Shown: one piece after another, positions 13,401 to 24,396 of the stretch
Numbering within the stretch: position 1 is the stretch's first letter
Layout of the letters: each line of letters opens with the position of its first letter
Assembly (NCBI GenBank): GCA_949316495.1
Contig: OX439004.1
Location: 55,212,159-55,276,158 of the forward strand
Source: Amphiduros pacificus
Lineage: Eukaryota; Annelida; Polychaeta; Phyllodocida; Hesionidae
Direction of reading: 5' to 3'
DNA length: 64,000 nucleotides
Notes under the pieces: generated by a model
Told to the model about the DNA's origin: nothing
Database searches by the model: none
What the model saw: the letters and a program-made list of their open reading frames with translations, nothing else
Translations under genes and position numbers: made by a program

Positions 13401-14443
13401 CTGATTACATAGCACATATACCAGACTGATTACATAGCAAATATTCCAGACTGATTACATAGTAAATATACCAGACTGATTATATAGGACATATACCAGA
13501 CTGATTACATAGCACATATACCAGACTGATTACATAGCAAATATTCCAGACTGATTACATAGTAAATATACCAGACTGATTACATATGACATATACCAGA
13601 CTGATTACATAGCACATATACCAGACTGATTACATAGCAAATATACCAGACTGATTACATAGCACATATACCAGACTGATTGCATAGCTAATATACCAGA
13701 CTGATTACATAGCTAATATACCAGACTGATTACATAGTAAATATACCAGACTGATTACATAGCAAATATACCAGACTGATTACATAGTAAATATACCAGA
13801 CTGATTACATAGCAAATATACCAGACTGATTACATAGTACATATACCAGACTGATTACATAGCAAATATACCAGACTGATCACATAGCAAATATACCAGA
13901 CTGATTACATAGCAAATATACCAGACTGATTACATAGTAAATATACCAGACTGATTACATAGCACATATACCAGACTGATTACATAGCTAATATACCAGA
14001 CTGATTACATAGCACATATATCAGACTGATTACATAGCAAATATACCAGACTGATTACATAGCACATATATCAGACTGATTACATAGCAAATATACCAGA
14101 CTGATTACATAGCACATATATCAGACTGATTACATAGCAAATATACCAGACTGATTACATAGCAAATATACCAGACTGATTACATAGCACATATACCAGA
14201 CTGATTACATAGCAAATATACCAGACTGATTACATAGTACATATACCAGACTGATTACATAGCACATATACCAGACTGATCACATAGCAAATATACCAGA
14301 CTGATTACATAGCAAATATACAAGACTGATTACATAGTACATATACCAGACTGATTACATAGCAAATATACCAGACTGATTACATAGTACATATACCAGA
14401 CTGATTACATAGCAAATATACCAGACTGATTACATGGCACATG
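10421..14443. repeat. 25-bp minisatellite, about 160 copies
   Basis: Highly uniform array of CCAGACTGATTACATAG followed by an 8-nt tail. The tail takes a limited set of forms (CAAATATA, CACATATA, TAAATATA, TACATATA, GACATATA, GAAATATA, rarely CTAATATA). Two positions therefore carry most of the variation while the 17-bp core is nearly fixed. A few units carry a one-base insertion (CCAGAACTG near 11044, 11821 and 11947). The array stops cleanly on both sides. Confidence 0.98.
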
Positions 14444-15141
14444 TATCCCCTCATGTTATGTCCACGAAGAGCATTAGAGTGGAGGTATCACACTTCAACA
14501 AGCATGCCATTACGACATGCCGCAGCTCGTCATATTTCAGTTATATGACTAGTGGAGGCTAGTTTGCCTGCACATGTGGGGGTCATGGTTCATGTTGATA
14601 ATGTGTGTTATGTCCATACATGTCAGCATCAAGCATGGCTGTAACAAAGCCACGCAGGCCAGGCGGCATGTATAATGTATACGGTGCAGCTGATATAGCC
14701 ATTGTCCCTTCGCCAGCCTATCATTACATACTCATGCAGGTAGGATTGTACTGTCGGGAGCTTGCAGTATTTATTTGACCTCCCACCCTAGAGAGTCTGT
14801 ATCACTGTCCATACAAGGCTCCACCAGATTATCCACTTTATCCATATGCTCAAAATACCACCCATCTCCCAACATCATTTATTCATTCATTGTCGACGTC
14901 TGGTAGGCTGTAGCACAGAGCAGGAACAAAAACCTTCTAAGAAATCGCTGCCCCAATTAGTACGATCTCCGTGCCTGGAAACATTCATCTTTTCAGATCT
15001 TAAGAAAGAAAATATTTTGCATACTATTGCATATATAAATATATTAAGATTGAAAAAATCTACACATATTTTCTCTTTCTCGGAAATGCTTTCTGACTCG
15101 AAAATGAATCCTGTTATTGGACAAAGGGTGAAGTCAATTTT
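14444..15141. other. Single-copy sequence
   Basis: No gene recognised. The plus-strand open frame 14846-15640 crosses this stretch and the following 8-bp array, but its composition is that of unselected sequence. Confidence 0.5.
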
Positions 15142-15282
15142 TATGCTGGTATGTTGGTATGCTGGTATGTTGGTATGCTGGTATGTTGGTATGTTGGTAT
15201 GTTGGTATGCTGGTTTGTTGGTATGCTGGTTTGTTGGTATGCAGGTATGTTGGTATGCTGGTTTGTTGGTATGCTGGTTTGT
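15142..15282. repeat. 8-bp tandem repeat, about 17 copies
   Basis: Runs of TGGTATGT/TGGTATGC/TGGTTTGT. It reads as a Cys-Trp-Tyr-rich peptide on one strand and a His-Gln-Thr-Asn-rich one on the other, both by-products of the repeat. Confidence 0.95.
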
Positions 15283-16686
15283 AATGTCAATCTGGTCTGG
15301 TTTCGTCCTGCACAGGTCGATCATACAAACAACAAAGCATAAGCATTTAACAATTCAGTTTGGAAACCTTAAATTGGGACAAGGAAATACATTTACTGTG
15401 GAAACCTGTTTATCTGACAGACACCGCGGGAATTCCGTCCATTCCCTGGAAACACATTACAGACAAGACAATAGCTGGGCGGGTCTCTCCCGTATTCTGC
15501 CCATGCTGATGCTGTTAGGCAGTCGTCGTATTTCGACCGGCGAGCATTACGTTCTCAGCGGAGCAGGGCACACCGGAAATGTGGCCCAAATCGAGGCTCT
15601 AAACCGGAAACTCAAGCCCAATTGGTTGGCGAGATGTTGAGCCTGTGTGGAATACTTGCTCCCCGCGGAGTGTGAAATATAGCCCCGACTCTTTTAATGG
15701 TATCCGTGGCGTAAATTTTGGGAAACAGGTACCAGACAATTTGTGTCTAATTTATGTGGTTGGATTTCTGTTACCTTCACTTTACACTGTTATTTGAAAA
15801 TGAAATGATACTTACAATTCATTCTAGATTTTTGTGGCTTTATTCCAACAATATTTCATTTCATGAAAGTGTTATCAGCGAGATTCTTACTTTTAAGTTT
15901 CAACGGAAAATTTATGGTCGTATTATCCTTCTATTTGGTCACATTTTAAAGTCACCATTTAAAGGTTGCAACACATGGCATTGGATATGGCACGACCCAA
16001 ATATTGTCTAGAATTTTATTTTTATCTAATATATGGTTTCAATGTCCTTTAATACAAATCTTACTGTGAGATGAAGCCAATTTGAGTTTTAATGACTTTG
16101 CTGAAGTACGATGCTGTGTTGATGTTGGCGTATTCTTAATATTGATCTGTGCTGGATCATCTAGTTCTACACTTTGGGAGAGCTTCGCTGGGTTAATTTG
16201 TACCATTTACAATATATGTTCTTTGTCCGAAGCACATTTCTATTGTATTGTTTCGGTTTTTTCTGTATAATCAATGCCAAACTGGTGACATCCAGGGTGT
16301 CTGTGACCTTGGGGAGTTAAGAAGTCGGTTAAACATCTTGACATGTTCAGATATAATTGAACGGAAATTATACAATTTCACAAAATTTATGTTTTCATGT
16401 ATTGATAATTCATCAGCAAATATAAATAGATATGGCCTAATTAAAAATCAGGTTCACTTTTACAAATTTATTTGACTTTTTAAAGAAACGTGAAAGTGAT
16501 ATGATTTAGACTCGGTTGGTTATGTTAATGTAGAGGACAGCGTTCTGTATTCTAGGAGATTCCTTACTGTATAAAAACTAATTTGCAATCTCACACAGGA
16601 GGCCGCGAGTCAGTTGATCTATTGGTCAGGGATTATGCGTGAGTGGCAACAGTCTCAATGAGACCAAGTCAATATCAGAGTCCACA
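15283..16686. other. Single-copy sequence with a GC-richer island
   Basis: Bases about 15400-15690 are clearly GC-richer than the surroundings and low in simple repeats, with an AATTGG/CCAATT palindrome near 15619-15626. This could be conserved non-coding DNA or an undetected exon; nothing in the translation is recognisable. The rest is AT-rich without features. Confidence 0.4.
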
Positions 16687-18847
16687 TATCTGCTCACCAC
16701 CTGACCTCATGTAACAGTCTGCCTACCACCTGACCTCATGTAGCAGTCTGCCCACCACCTGACCTCATGTAGCAGTCTGCCCACCACCTGACCTCATGTA
16801 GCAGTCTGCCCACCACCTGACCTCATGTAGCAGTCTGTCTACCACCTGGCCTCATGTAGCAGTCTGCCCACCACCTGACCTCATGTAGCAGTCTGTCTAC
16901 CACCTGGCCTCATGTAGCAGTCTGCTCACCACCTGACCTCATGAAGCAGTCTGCCCACCACCTGACCTCATGAAGCAGTCTGCCTACCACCTGACCTCAT
17001 GTAGCAGTCTGCCCACCACCTGACCTCATGTAGCAGTCTGCCCACCACCTGACCTCATGCTCATGTAGCAGTCTGCCCACCACCTGACCTCATGTAGCAG
17101 TCTGTCTACCACCTGACCTCATGTAGCAGTCTGCCCACCACCTGACCTCATGTAGCAGTCTGCCTACTACCTGACCTCATGTAGCAGTCTGTCTACCACC
17201 TGACCTCATGTAGCAGTCTGTCTACCACCTGACCTCATGAAGCAGTCTGCCTACCACCTGACCTCATGTAGCAGTCTGCCCACCACCTGACCTCATGTAG
17301 CAGTCTGCCTACCACCTGACCTCATGTAGCAGTCTGCCCACCACCTGACCTCATGTAACAGTCTGCCCACCACCTGACCTCATGTAGCAGTCTGCCCACC
17401 ACCTGACCTCATGTAGCAGTCTGTCTACCGCCTGACCTCATGTAGCAGTCTGTCTACCACCTGACCTCATGTAGCAGTCTGCCTACCACCTGACCTCATG
17501 TAGCAGTCTGTCTACCACCTGACCTCATGTAGCAGTCTGTCTACCACCTGACCTCATGTAGCAGTCTGCTCACCACCTGACCTCATGTAGCAGTCTGTCT
17601 ACCACCTGACCTCATGTAGCAGTCTGCCCACCACCTGACCTCATGTAGCAGTCTGCCCACCACCTGACCTCATGAAGCAGTCTGCCCACCACCTGACCTC
17701 ATGTAGCAGTCTGCCCACCACCTGACCTCAAGTAGCAGTCTGTCTACCACCTGACCTCATGTAGCAGTCTGCCTACCACCTGACCTCATGTAGCAGTCTG
17801 CCCACCACCTGACCTCATGTAGCAGTCTGCCCACCACCTGACCTCATGAAGCAGTCTGCCCACCACCTGACCTCATGTAGCAGTCTGCCCACCACCTGAC
17901 CTCAAGTAGCAGTCTGTCTACCACCTGACCTCATGTAGCAGTCTGCCTACCACCTGACCTCATGTAGCAGTCTGCCCACCACCTGACCTCATGTAGCAGT
18001 CTGCCTACCACCTGACCTCATGTAGCAGTCTGCCCACCACCTGACCTCATGTAGCAGTCTGCCTACCACCTGACCTCATGTACCAGTCTGCCCACCACCT
18101 GACCTCAAGTAGCAGTCTGTCTACCACCTGACCTCAAGTAGCAGTCTGTCTACCACCTGACCTCATGTAGCAGTCTGTCTACCACCTGACCTCATGTAGC
18201 AGTCTGTCTACCACCTGCCCTCATGTACCAGTCTGCCCACCACCTGACCTCAAGTAGCAGTCTGTCTACCACCTGACCTCATGTAGCAGTCTGTCTACCA
18301 CCTGCCCTCATGTACCAGTCTGCCCACCACCTGACCTCAAGTAGCAGTCTGTCTACCACCTGACCTCATGTAGCAGTCTGCCTACCACCTGACCTCATGT
18401 AGCAGTCTGCCTACCACCTGACCTCATGTACCAGTCTGCCCACCACCTGACCTCAAGTAGCAGTCTGTCTACCACCTGACCTCAAGTAGCAGTCTGTCTA
18501 CCACCTGACCTCATGTAGCAGTCTGTCTACCACCTGACCTCATGTAGCAGTCTGTCTACCACCTGCCCTCATGTACCAGTCTGCCTACCACCTGACCTCA
18601 TGTACCAGTCTGTCTACCACCTGACCTCATGTAGCAGTCTGCCCACCACCTGATCTCATGTAGCAGTCTGCCCACCACCTGATCTCATGTAGCAGTCTGC
18701 CCACCACCTGACCTCATGTAGCAGTCTGCCTACCACCTGACCTCATGTAGCAGTCTGTCTACCACCTGACCTCATGTAGCAGTCTGTCTACCACCTGACC
18801 TCATGTAGCAGTCTGTCTACCACCTGACCTCATGTAGCAGTCTGCCT
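16687..18847. repeat. 29-bp minisatellite, about 74 copies
   Basis: Units contain CCACCTGACCTCATGTAGCA followed by GTCTG and a variable CCCA/CCTA/TCTA/CTCA joint. A few units have ATGAAGCAG or CAAGTAGCAG in place of ATGTAGCAG, or GTACCAG. One 6-bp insertion (extra CTCATG) lies near 17057. Most units carry the hexamer TGACCT. Confidence 0.98.
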
Positions 18848-18848
18848 G

Positions 18849-18965
18849 TCCGGCAGTATTCTCAGCATTCCACTCAGATGGCTAAGAGGGGGGTGTTAGT
18901 CCGGCAGTATTCTCAGCATTCCACCCAGATGGCTAAGAGGGGGGTGTAAGTCCAGCAGTATCTTC
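18849..18965. repeat. 51-bp tandem repeat, about 2.3 copies
   Basis: Directly abuts the 29-bp array. Copies starting at 18849 and 18900 share CCGGCAGTATTCTCAGCATT and a G-run (GGGGGG); a third is truncated. Confidence 0.9.
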
Positions 18966-19090
18966 GCATATCTTCATTCATTTTGTCATTCTCTATGAGT
19001 CCTGGTAACTGTGCCATGATTAGAATGCCTAGTAAATATGTTTCCCATCTGCAGTGGTAGCTAGCATGACAAATAGAGAGATGCAGGGAG

Positions 19091-19119
19091 TGCCCCCCCC
19101 CCTTCTCCCCCCTTCCCAC
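19091..19119. other. Poly-C / pyrimidine tract
   Basis: Runs of 10, 6 and 3 or more C separated by T-rich gaps make a mirror-like pyrimidine tract. It could form a G-quadruplex on the minus strand or a triplex. Confidence 0.5.
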
Positions 19120-19132
19120 GCTGAGCTGCACC

Positions 19133-19176
19133 TGTTGCTGTGACCACCTGTGCCCTGTCTGGCTTCTCAATTACCT
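19133..19176 (-). repeat. 44-bp dispersed repeat, copy 1
   Basis: Contains GTGACCACCTGTGCCCTGTC and downstream TGGCTTCTCAATTACCTT. It is identical over about 43 bp to 19612-19655, while the flanks differ completely. Translated on the minus strand it reads MRSQTGHRWSQQQ in both places, which explains two unrelated ORFs with the same N-terminus. Probably the edge of a mobile element. Confidence 0.8.
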
Positions 19177-19611
19177 TGAGGTTAATGTGGTTATGTCCAA
19201 GGTCAGGTATTGCCACCAGGGAACTGTCCATATCACACCTGGGTAAACCTACATAAAACTACTTCCAAGAAGGAAACCTTCAATTTCCTCCCAACACTAG
19301 CGTGTAAAAGAAATACTAGAGCCAACACGTTCCTTCACTGCAGTCTGATTTAATGTTGAGAATCTCTGGGAAAAATTGCTTACATCAAAATCCAAGTTTC
19401 TTTTTATAGTAACAAAGTCAAAGGTTTAGTGTGGTGTTTTCTTAATAAGCTGATATTTACCCTATATCATCATCTTATTTGTGATATTAGCATTTAACAA
19501 AATAAGATACACGTCCACAAGAACGATTGATGTTACATATTCATATAATAAAGGAAGAATATGTCTCTTAATTGCTTTATAGATTTTGATTATTTCGTTT
19601 CTTTTCATTTG

Positions 19612-19655
19612 TTGCTGTGACCACCTGTGCCCTGTCTGGCTTCTCAATTACCTTA
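19612..19655 (-). repeat. 44-bp dispersed repeat, copy 2
   Basis: Second copy of the segment at 19133-19176, in the same orientation about 479 bp away. It lies about 90 bp from the tRNA-like sequence, so both may belong to one element. Confidence 0.8.
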
Positions 19656-19744
19656 CATTATATATTTCAGATGTATATGTTCTGATGTGCATATTGCTAA
19701 AATAAAACTTCAAAATGAAGATTTCATCTTGAATATAAAAATAT

Positions 19745-19814
19745 ATACTTGTCCCAACCGGGAATTGAACCCCAGAACTTAAGCATGGGAGACAGATGTC
19801 TTAATCACTGAGCC
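19745..19814 (-). mobile_element. tRNA-like sequence / SINE head
   Basis: Read on the minus strand it contains an A-box-like TGGCTCAGTGATTAAGA and a B box GGTTCAATTCC matching GGTTCRANNCC. An anticodon-loop-like CTCCCAT would give CCC (glycine). A seven-base acceptor can pair if G-T pairs are allowed (TTTCAAC with GTTGGGA). The D and anticodon stems are poor. It is either a decayed tRNA gene or the head of a tRNA-derived SINE. Confidence 0.5.
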
Positions 19815-20491
19815 AAGTTGAAAAGTATGATTTGACCTTCTCACTGGTAAATCACACAAATAGTCAAGTTGTTTTATAAAGGGATTATATTCAGTAATTT
19901 CACACAGCAAAAATCTATAGACTAAAGTATTCAACAAATATGTTTGTCTAAGATGATATCAAAAGTAATCTAAATAAATCAAAAGAAGGAGATATCTGTA
20001 ACTCCATCTAAATCTCTAAAACAGTACCTTCATAATCTACTGCATCCACTTTATGTCAACATAATGATCAAAAGACAATAACATGGTTTATTTGTACAAA
20101 AGACAGTGAAAATTTCCTTGACAAGCTGGCGAAATGGCCACATGTGGGAAACAGGAAGTGGCGACGGTAGCCCGACCATGAGATCGGTTCACCTGAGCGA
20201 TAAGACATAACTTCAGTTTGTTTTCAATCTCTGGTTTAAATGTCTCTGGTAACTCGTAGGTAGGTATATAAGCTAAGCATGTAATTATTTACATTGAATA
20301 TGATATGTGTCATTTAATGTCCAGACACATTTTATATATTTAACTCATAAAACAGAAGGTTGTAATAAAACAAAAAAAGTCAGTGACTGGAGTGGTGCAT
20401 ATTTTTCTGGAGATATCATATGGAAAGTAGTCTGGTAGGATGTTAGTTTCATTGGAAGCTAATGTGTTGATATGTACTCAATGAGATCACT
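19815..20491. other. AT-rich single-copy sequence
   Basis: No gene recognised. Confidence 0.5.
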
Positions 20492-20549
20492 CATAAGAGA
20501 AATCAAGATGGCTGAATACTGGTTGAGAATATGCTTGATTTCTCTTATG
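20492..20549. other. 16-bp inverted repeat at the MITE boundary
   Basis: CATAAGAGAAATCAAG at 20492-20507 and its exact complement at 20534-20549 flank a 26-nt loop. The right arm ends at the TTA target site and first two bases of the MITE, so at least 14 bp of the hairpin existed before insertion. Confidence 0.75.
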
Positions 20550-21114
20550 CCTCAGTCACATTTGCGCCGATTTCAGTAAAGATGCCCAGCCGATGGGTAT
20601 TTTTTACAAAATCGGCAGGCAGTTCAGATTGCCGTGCGGGCACCGGGAGATCATCGGCCACAATTGGGCATCTTTAAGACGTCGGGCAGGTCATCGGGAA
20701 CTTTTATCTTGAACATAAAAGTTGCCGGCTTTTCCCCGATGTCTTATCAGCAAATATCATCTTAAAGTACACGCCAGGGTCCCGGCAGTGTCCCGCAGGG
20801 ACATCGGCAGATTTACTTAGGGCTGCCGGTGGCATCGTGTGGTGAAAATAGGATTTAATTTTTTTTTTAAGCCTACCCAGACGTCTTAAAGACATCCTGC
20901 AGACGTCTGTGTCATGAAACAGACGTCGTAAAGATATCCTACAGACGTCTGTGCTATTCAGTTTTGCACGTGCCGTGCGGTGCCCTTTAATAATGTGACC
21001 ACAGCTACGGCATGTCTCAGATTGTTGGTGATATACTCCCCGGCGCCCGGCAGATTTTGAAGTCGGCCGATTCTAACTTCCCCGCCGGCGCCCGGTGCAA
21101 ATGTGACTGAGGCA
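20548..21114. mobile_element. MITE with terminal inverted repeats, TTA target duplication
   Basis: The left end TGCCTCAGTCACATTTGCG and the right end TGCAAATGTGACTGAGGCA are inverted repeats with one mismatch. The element is flanked by TTA at 20545-20547 and 21115-21117, consistent with a 3-bp target duplication. The inside is GC-rich with repeated ACAGACGTCTGT palindromes near 20881-20953. There is no transposase. Three-base duplications are typical of PIF/Harbinger (and CACTA) elements, but these termini are not diagnostic. Two related copies lie at 38842-39518. Confidence 0.88.
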
Positions 21115-21117
21115 TTA

Positions 21118-22099
21118 AGGGAAGTACACGTCATGCAAATCGTGAACACCTTCTCAAGAAAATGAAATATATCAGATCAATAAAAGCAATACATGTGAAT
21201 CATTTGACAGCACATAGAAGATTGATATTGGTCATATTCTTTACAGTAATATTTACGTGTTATACACCAAAAGCTAATAACCAAAAGCTAATTTCCAAAT
21301 TATTATTAGTTATATAAAGGTATTTTATAAATGTATCACACTTTATGATATGTAAATATTGTTTTAGTTTGTTTTTAATGCAAATTATATCTGGTGCAAA
21401 ATATATCTAGCATGTTTAAGATAAATATCATAATGGGGAAAGTTTTTATTTTCATACACGGGAAAACAAACACATTACTATTTTAAAGCGCTCAAAGTTC
21501 CATTGAAACTTGAAAACTTTTTTTCCAACTTGTTTTTAATCAATGTAAAATAATATCTGAGGATAATTTACACTCACATGCAACTATCAAAAATGTCTAT
21601 CATTTCATTGTAACGTCTACTTGATCTCATCCCTAGGTTGTTTGGACATCTCGTGCTAGAAGTCTCGAGCCAACGTGACATGGCGTTACGAGGCTTGCAG
21701 ACAGAACAGCGTTAATAACTTGATTTCTCATATTGCGTCGGGCATAATGCTGGAAATATCAGCCCTGGGAGACGGCAAATTGGAAATTTAAATGTCACTT
21801 CGGTAGGGGTGCATTGTTAAACTTAGCCATGCCAGTTTCGAGGATCTGTTGTCATGGCAATTCAGTCTGCGTGTTCTCTTCGCGATGACATTCCTCGAGA
21901 CATTGGATAAAGTAAGGGCACACGTCTGGCACATCTTGCAAAGCATAATTAAACTTACTGAAATACAAATAAAAAAATACAAATAAATAGATTAATTTGA
22001 GAGCAAATATTAGCGACAGATTTCTCAGATTATAGGTTCCTATGAGATAGCAAACCCAGTGTCTGCATTATTGTTTTTAGGGGTCAGAGAGGTAGGAAA
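21118..22099. other. AT-rich single-copy sequence
   Basis: No gene recognised. Short ORFs only. Confidence 0.5.
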
Positions 22100-22121
22100 G
22101 CGATGTATTGCAATACATCGC
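22100..22121. other. 22-bp perfect palindrome
   Basis: Two 11-bp arms, GCGATGTATTG and CAATACATCGC, meet without a spacer. The centre is ATTGCAAT, a C/EBP-type bZIP half-site pair. A dimeric transcription-factor site or a chance palindrome are both possible. Confidence 0.6.
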
Positions 22122-22260
22122 CTGGACATCCGGTCGGGAGACTAGCTTCCGGAAATGGTATCCTGGTAATGGAAGGGGCGATGGGAGATCACCTTTGACA
22201 CTTTTTGCATCTTGTGTATGTATAATATGTTGATTTTTCCACTGTGTCTCTCTATATATA

Positions 22261-22262
<2 letters not shown>

Positions 22263-22295
<33 letters not shown>

Positions 22296-22311
22296 ATGTG
22301 TGTGTGTGTGT
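22263..22311. repeat. (TG)n microsatellite
   Basis: About 24 TG dinucleotides interrupted once by CA. Confidence 0.97.
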
Positions 22312-22732
22312 TCTTCTTGTTTTTGAGGCAGACGACATTTAGTCTGTGGGTTTTATCAGGACCCAGACGCTGAGGACCACTTCTAATTAATGCGGGCTCT
22401 GGTCATTAGTGGATTCAAGGTCCTACAGTCAGGATCTCGTGATCCACGTGGGTACTGAGTCACGTGACTTAGGGCGAGGATGATGAGGAAGCAGACGATA
22501 GTTTATGCCACAATGGTCACTATTCTCCCTGGCCATTTGCAGACTTTCCCCTCATGACAGTTATAATCAGACTAAGGACACAACTTCCGCTAGAGTGGGT
22601 CATCGTATGTAGCCAGAGCATTTGTACAACTTCACTCTCTGGAAGCAAGAAAGAAGGCCACTGAAATAGTCTGTCAAATGTGTCATTTAAAAATGAATCT
22701 TTCCATTTTAAGCCAATGTTAGGAAAGACACA

Positions 22733-22735
<3 letters not shown>

Positions 22736-22827
<92 letters not shown>
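22736..22827. repeat. (AT)n microsatellite
   Basis: About 46 uninterrupted AT dinucleotides. Confidence 0.97.
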
Positions 22828-22831
<4 letters not shown>

Positions 22832-22889
22832 GGTATTTATCTGAGATTTGTTATATAAACAAATCTCAGATAATCACCTACCATCATAT
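22826..22889. other. Near-perfect hairpin beside (AT)n
   Basis: TATCTGAGATTTGTT and AACAAATCTCAGATA are exact complements around a 5-nt loop. The pairing extends outward imperfectly to about 30 bp (GGCAGGT against ACCTACC). This could be a small foldback element inserted in or next to the AT tract. Confidence 0.75.
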
Positions 22890-23519
22890 ATCGATTGCAA
22901 CTTCAAAATACGATGATAAAATCGGAAAACAACAATGGTTCAAGGGTACCATAAATACGCTGGCATTGAACATGTATATTAAGCCATGTAAATAATGAAT
23001 ATATTTACAAATTAATGCCGCAACTGAAAGGAATCTTCGACATATTAAATCTGTAATCATATCAGATTTTCATGTGAAGTACATCAGCATAACCGTATAG
23101 TTATATTGACGCTGCGACTTTGGCGCATCCAGCTCCCTTCAGTACAATCGACGTTCTTCCTTTGATCATATGAGAATGTTGTGATGCAATTTATATTAAT
23201 TTCTGTCAAAGAAAAAATACACACAAATGTTGCACAAAAATTAGCATGAAAAATTACAAGAAGTATATCTTTTCATAAAAAACTAAATGACTCAGTTAAA
23301 AAAATGTAACTGGCGCAGAATGCAGACAGTTGAGCCTATGGAGGCGCTGAGATAGCAAAGCCTGAGATGTGTCAGGTTGGGTAGAGTTCTTGCACATGTT
23401 CAGGTATCCAACTGAGAAATCACATGGACATAATTTTAACACCTACATCTATAAGTTTACTCGGCAAAACCAATTGGCATCCCGCCAGCATAATATTTTA
23501 GAATAACCAAATTTTTACT
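22890..23519. other. AT-rich single-copy sequence
   Basis: No gene recognised. Confidence 0.5.
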
Positions 23520-23670
23520 CTATTGGTCGCTGTTTCGGGGCACCTTTTCCGTTGCCATGGTTACTAGAATGTGAGGAAAATGTGACTGTAACATGCCAAA
23601 CACACATGTGGTGCTCCCTGCAGGTGTCGCTCTATGCACAATGGCGGGAGAAACATTCCGCATATAAGCC
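23520..23670. promoter_or_regulatory. Possible promoter-like motif cluster
   Basis: Within 150 bp are ATTGG (inverted CCAAT) at 23522, an RFX X-box-like GTTGCCATGGTTAC at 23551-23564, CAATGGCGGGAGAAA (YY1/E2F-like) near 23639, and ATATAAG (TATA-like) near 23662. None is strong alone, and no gene was recognised downstream. The overlapping 80- and 60-codon ORFs have no known domain. Confidence 0.2.
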
Positions 23671-24261
23671 GTGCGCTGCCTTGTATTTGTTCCACAATAC
23701 ATTATTTAATTCCTTGGCTAGAGTTTATTTGAAACAAACGCGCTTCTCAAATCTTTTTCTGGACTTTTATGATGTATGTGATGAAGAAAGATAAACACGT
23801 GAATGTCGTATTGTTCTCATATTCAGATGACATTGAGAGTTTCACGCATAATCACGTGCTTTCTCGTTATGTCACCGTACAGCCGTACTCGGGGGATGCA
23901 AATCCAATTTATTTCATATCCACATTTTATCATTTTTAATTGGTATTATTCGTTGTTAATGGAAGTCATTAGAATTAGCAATTTGCTTTCAACTGAATGG
24001 TAGAACTGAAAGCAAAACAGTTCATTTGAATTTCAGGCAAAATTGAGAGTCCTGTCTTGTAGTTAGCTGAGGTTTAAGGTCCACAAGATTTCCCTTCACT
24101 ATATTCTGCACAGATTTAAAGGTTATGATACATAACAAACATAATAATTATAATACTAAGATTTATCTTATATAGAAAGTCTGTCTTATTAGGCCAGAAT
24201 TCCAAGAATTGTGATGTAAATGTAGAGATATTGCCATCAGATATATTCACAATTTAACATG
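23671..24261. other. AT-rich single-copy sequence
   Basis: No gene recognised. Confidence 0.5.

Positions 24262-24312
<51 letters not shown>
24262..24312. repeat. (GAT)n microsatellite
   Basis: About 17 GAT triplets. Confidence 0.97.
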
Positions 24313-24313
<1 letters not shown>

Positions 24314-24396
24314 AATTTATTTATCTAATCCATAAAACATGAATCAGAAAGTTGCCAAGACAGGCTAATGCCTAACTAAGCTGGCAACTCTTAACA
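24313..24396. other. Hairpin-bearing tail of the (GAT)n tract
   Basis: AATTTATTTAT follows the triplet run. Then AGTTGCCA and TGGCAACT pair around a loop that holds a smaller AGGC/GCCT stem. A triplet tract followed by AATTTATTTAT and a hairpin recalls dispersed elements common in marine invertebrates; compare 60609-60680. Confidence 0.45.

Noticed and set aside
14846-15640. 264-codon ORF with a Cys-Trp-Tyr-rich centre as a membrane protein
   Set aside because: The hydrophobic centre is the translation of the 8-bp repeat; both ends lack any recognisable domain.
19745-19814. Functional tRNA-Gly (CCC) gene on the minus strand
   Set aside because: A and B boxes and an anticodon-like loop are visible, but the D and anticodon stems pair poorly and the acceptor relies on several G-T pairs. 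Better read as tRNA-derived.
20105-20210. Second tRNA-like sequence near TGAGCGATAAGAC
   Set aside because: An A-box-like TCGCTCAGGTG occurs on the minus strand, but no B box lies at a workable distance.
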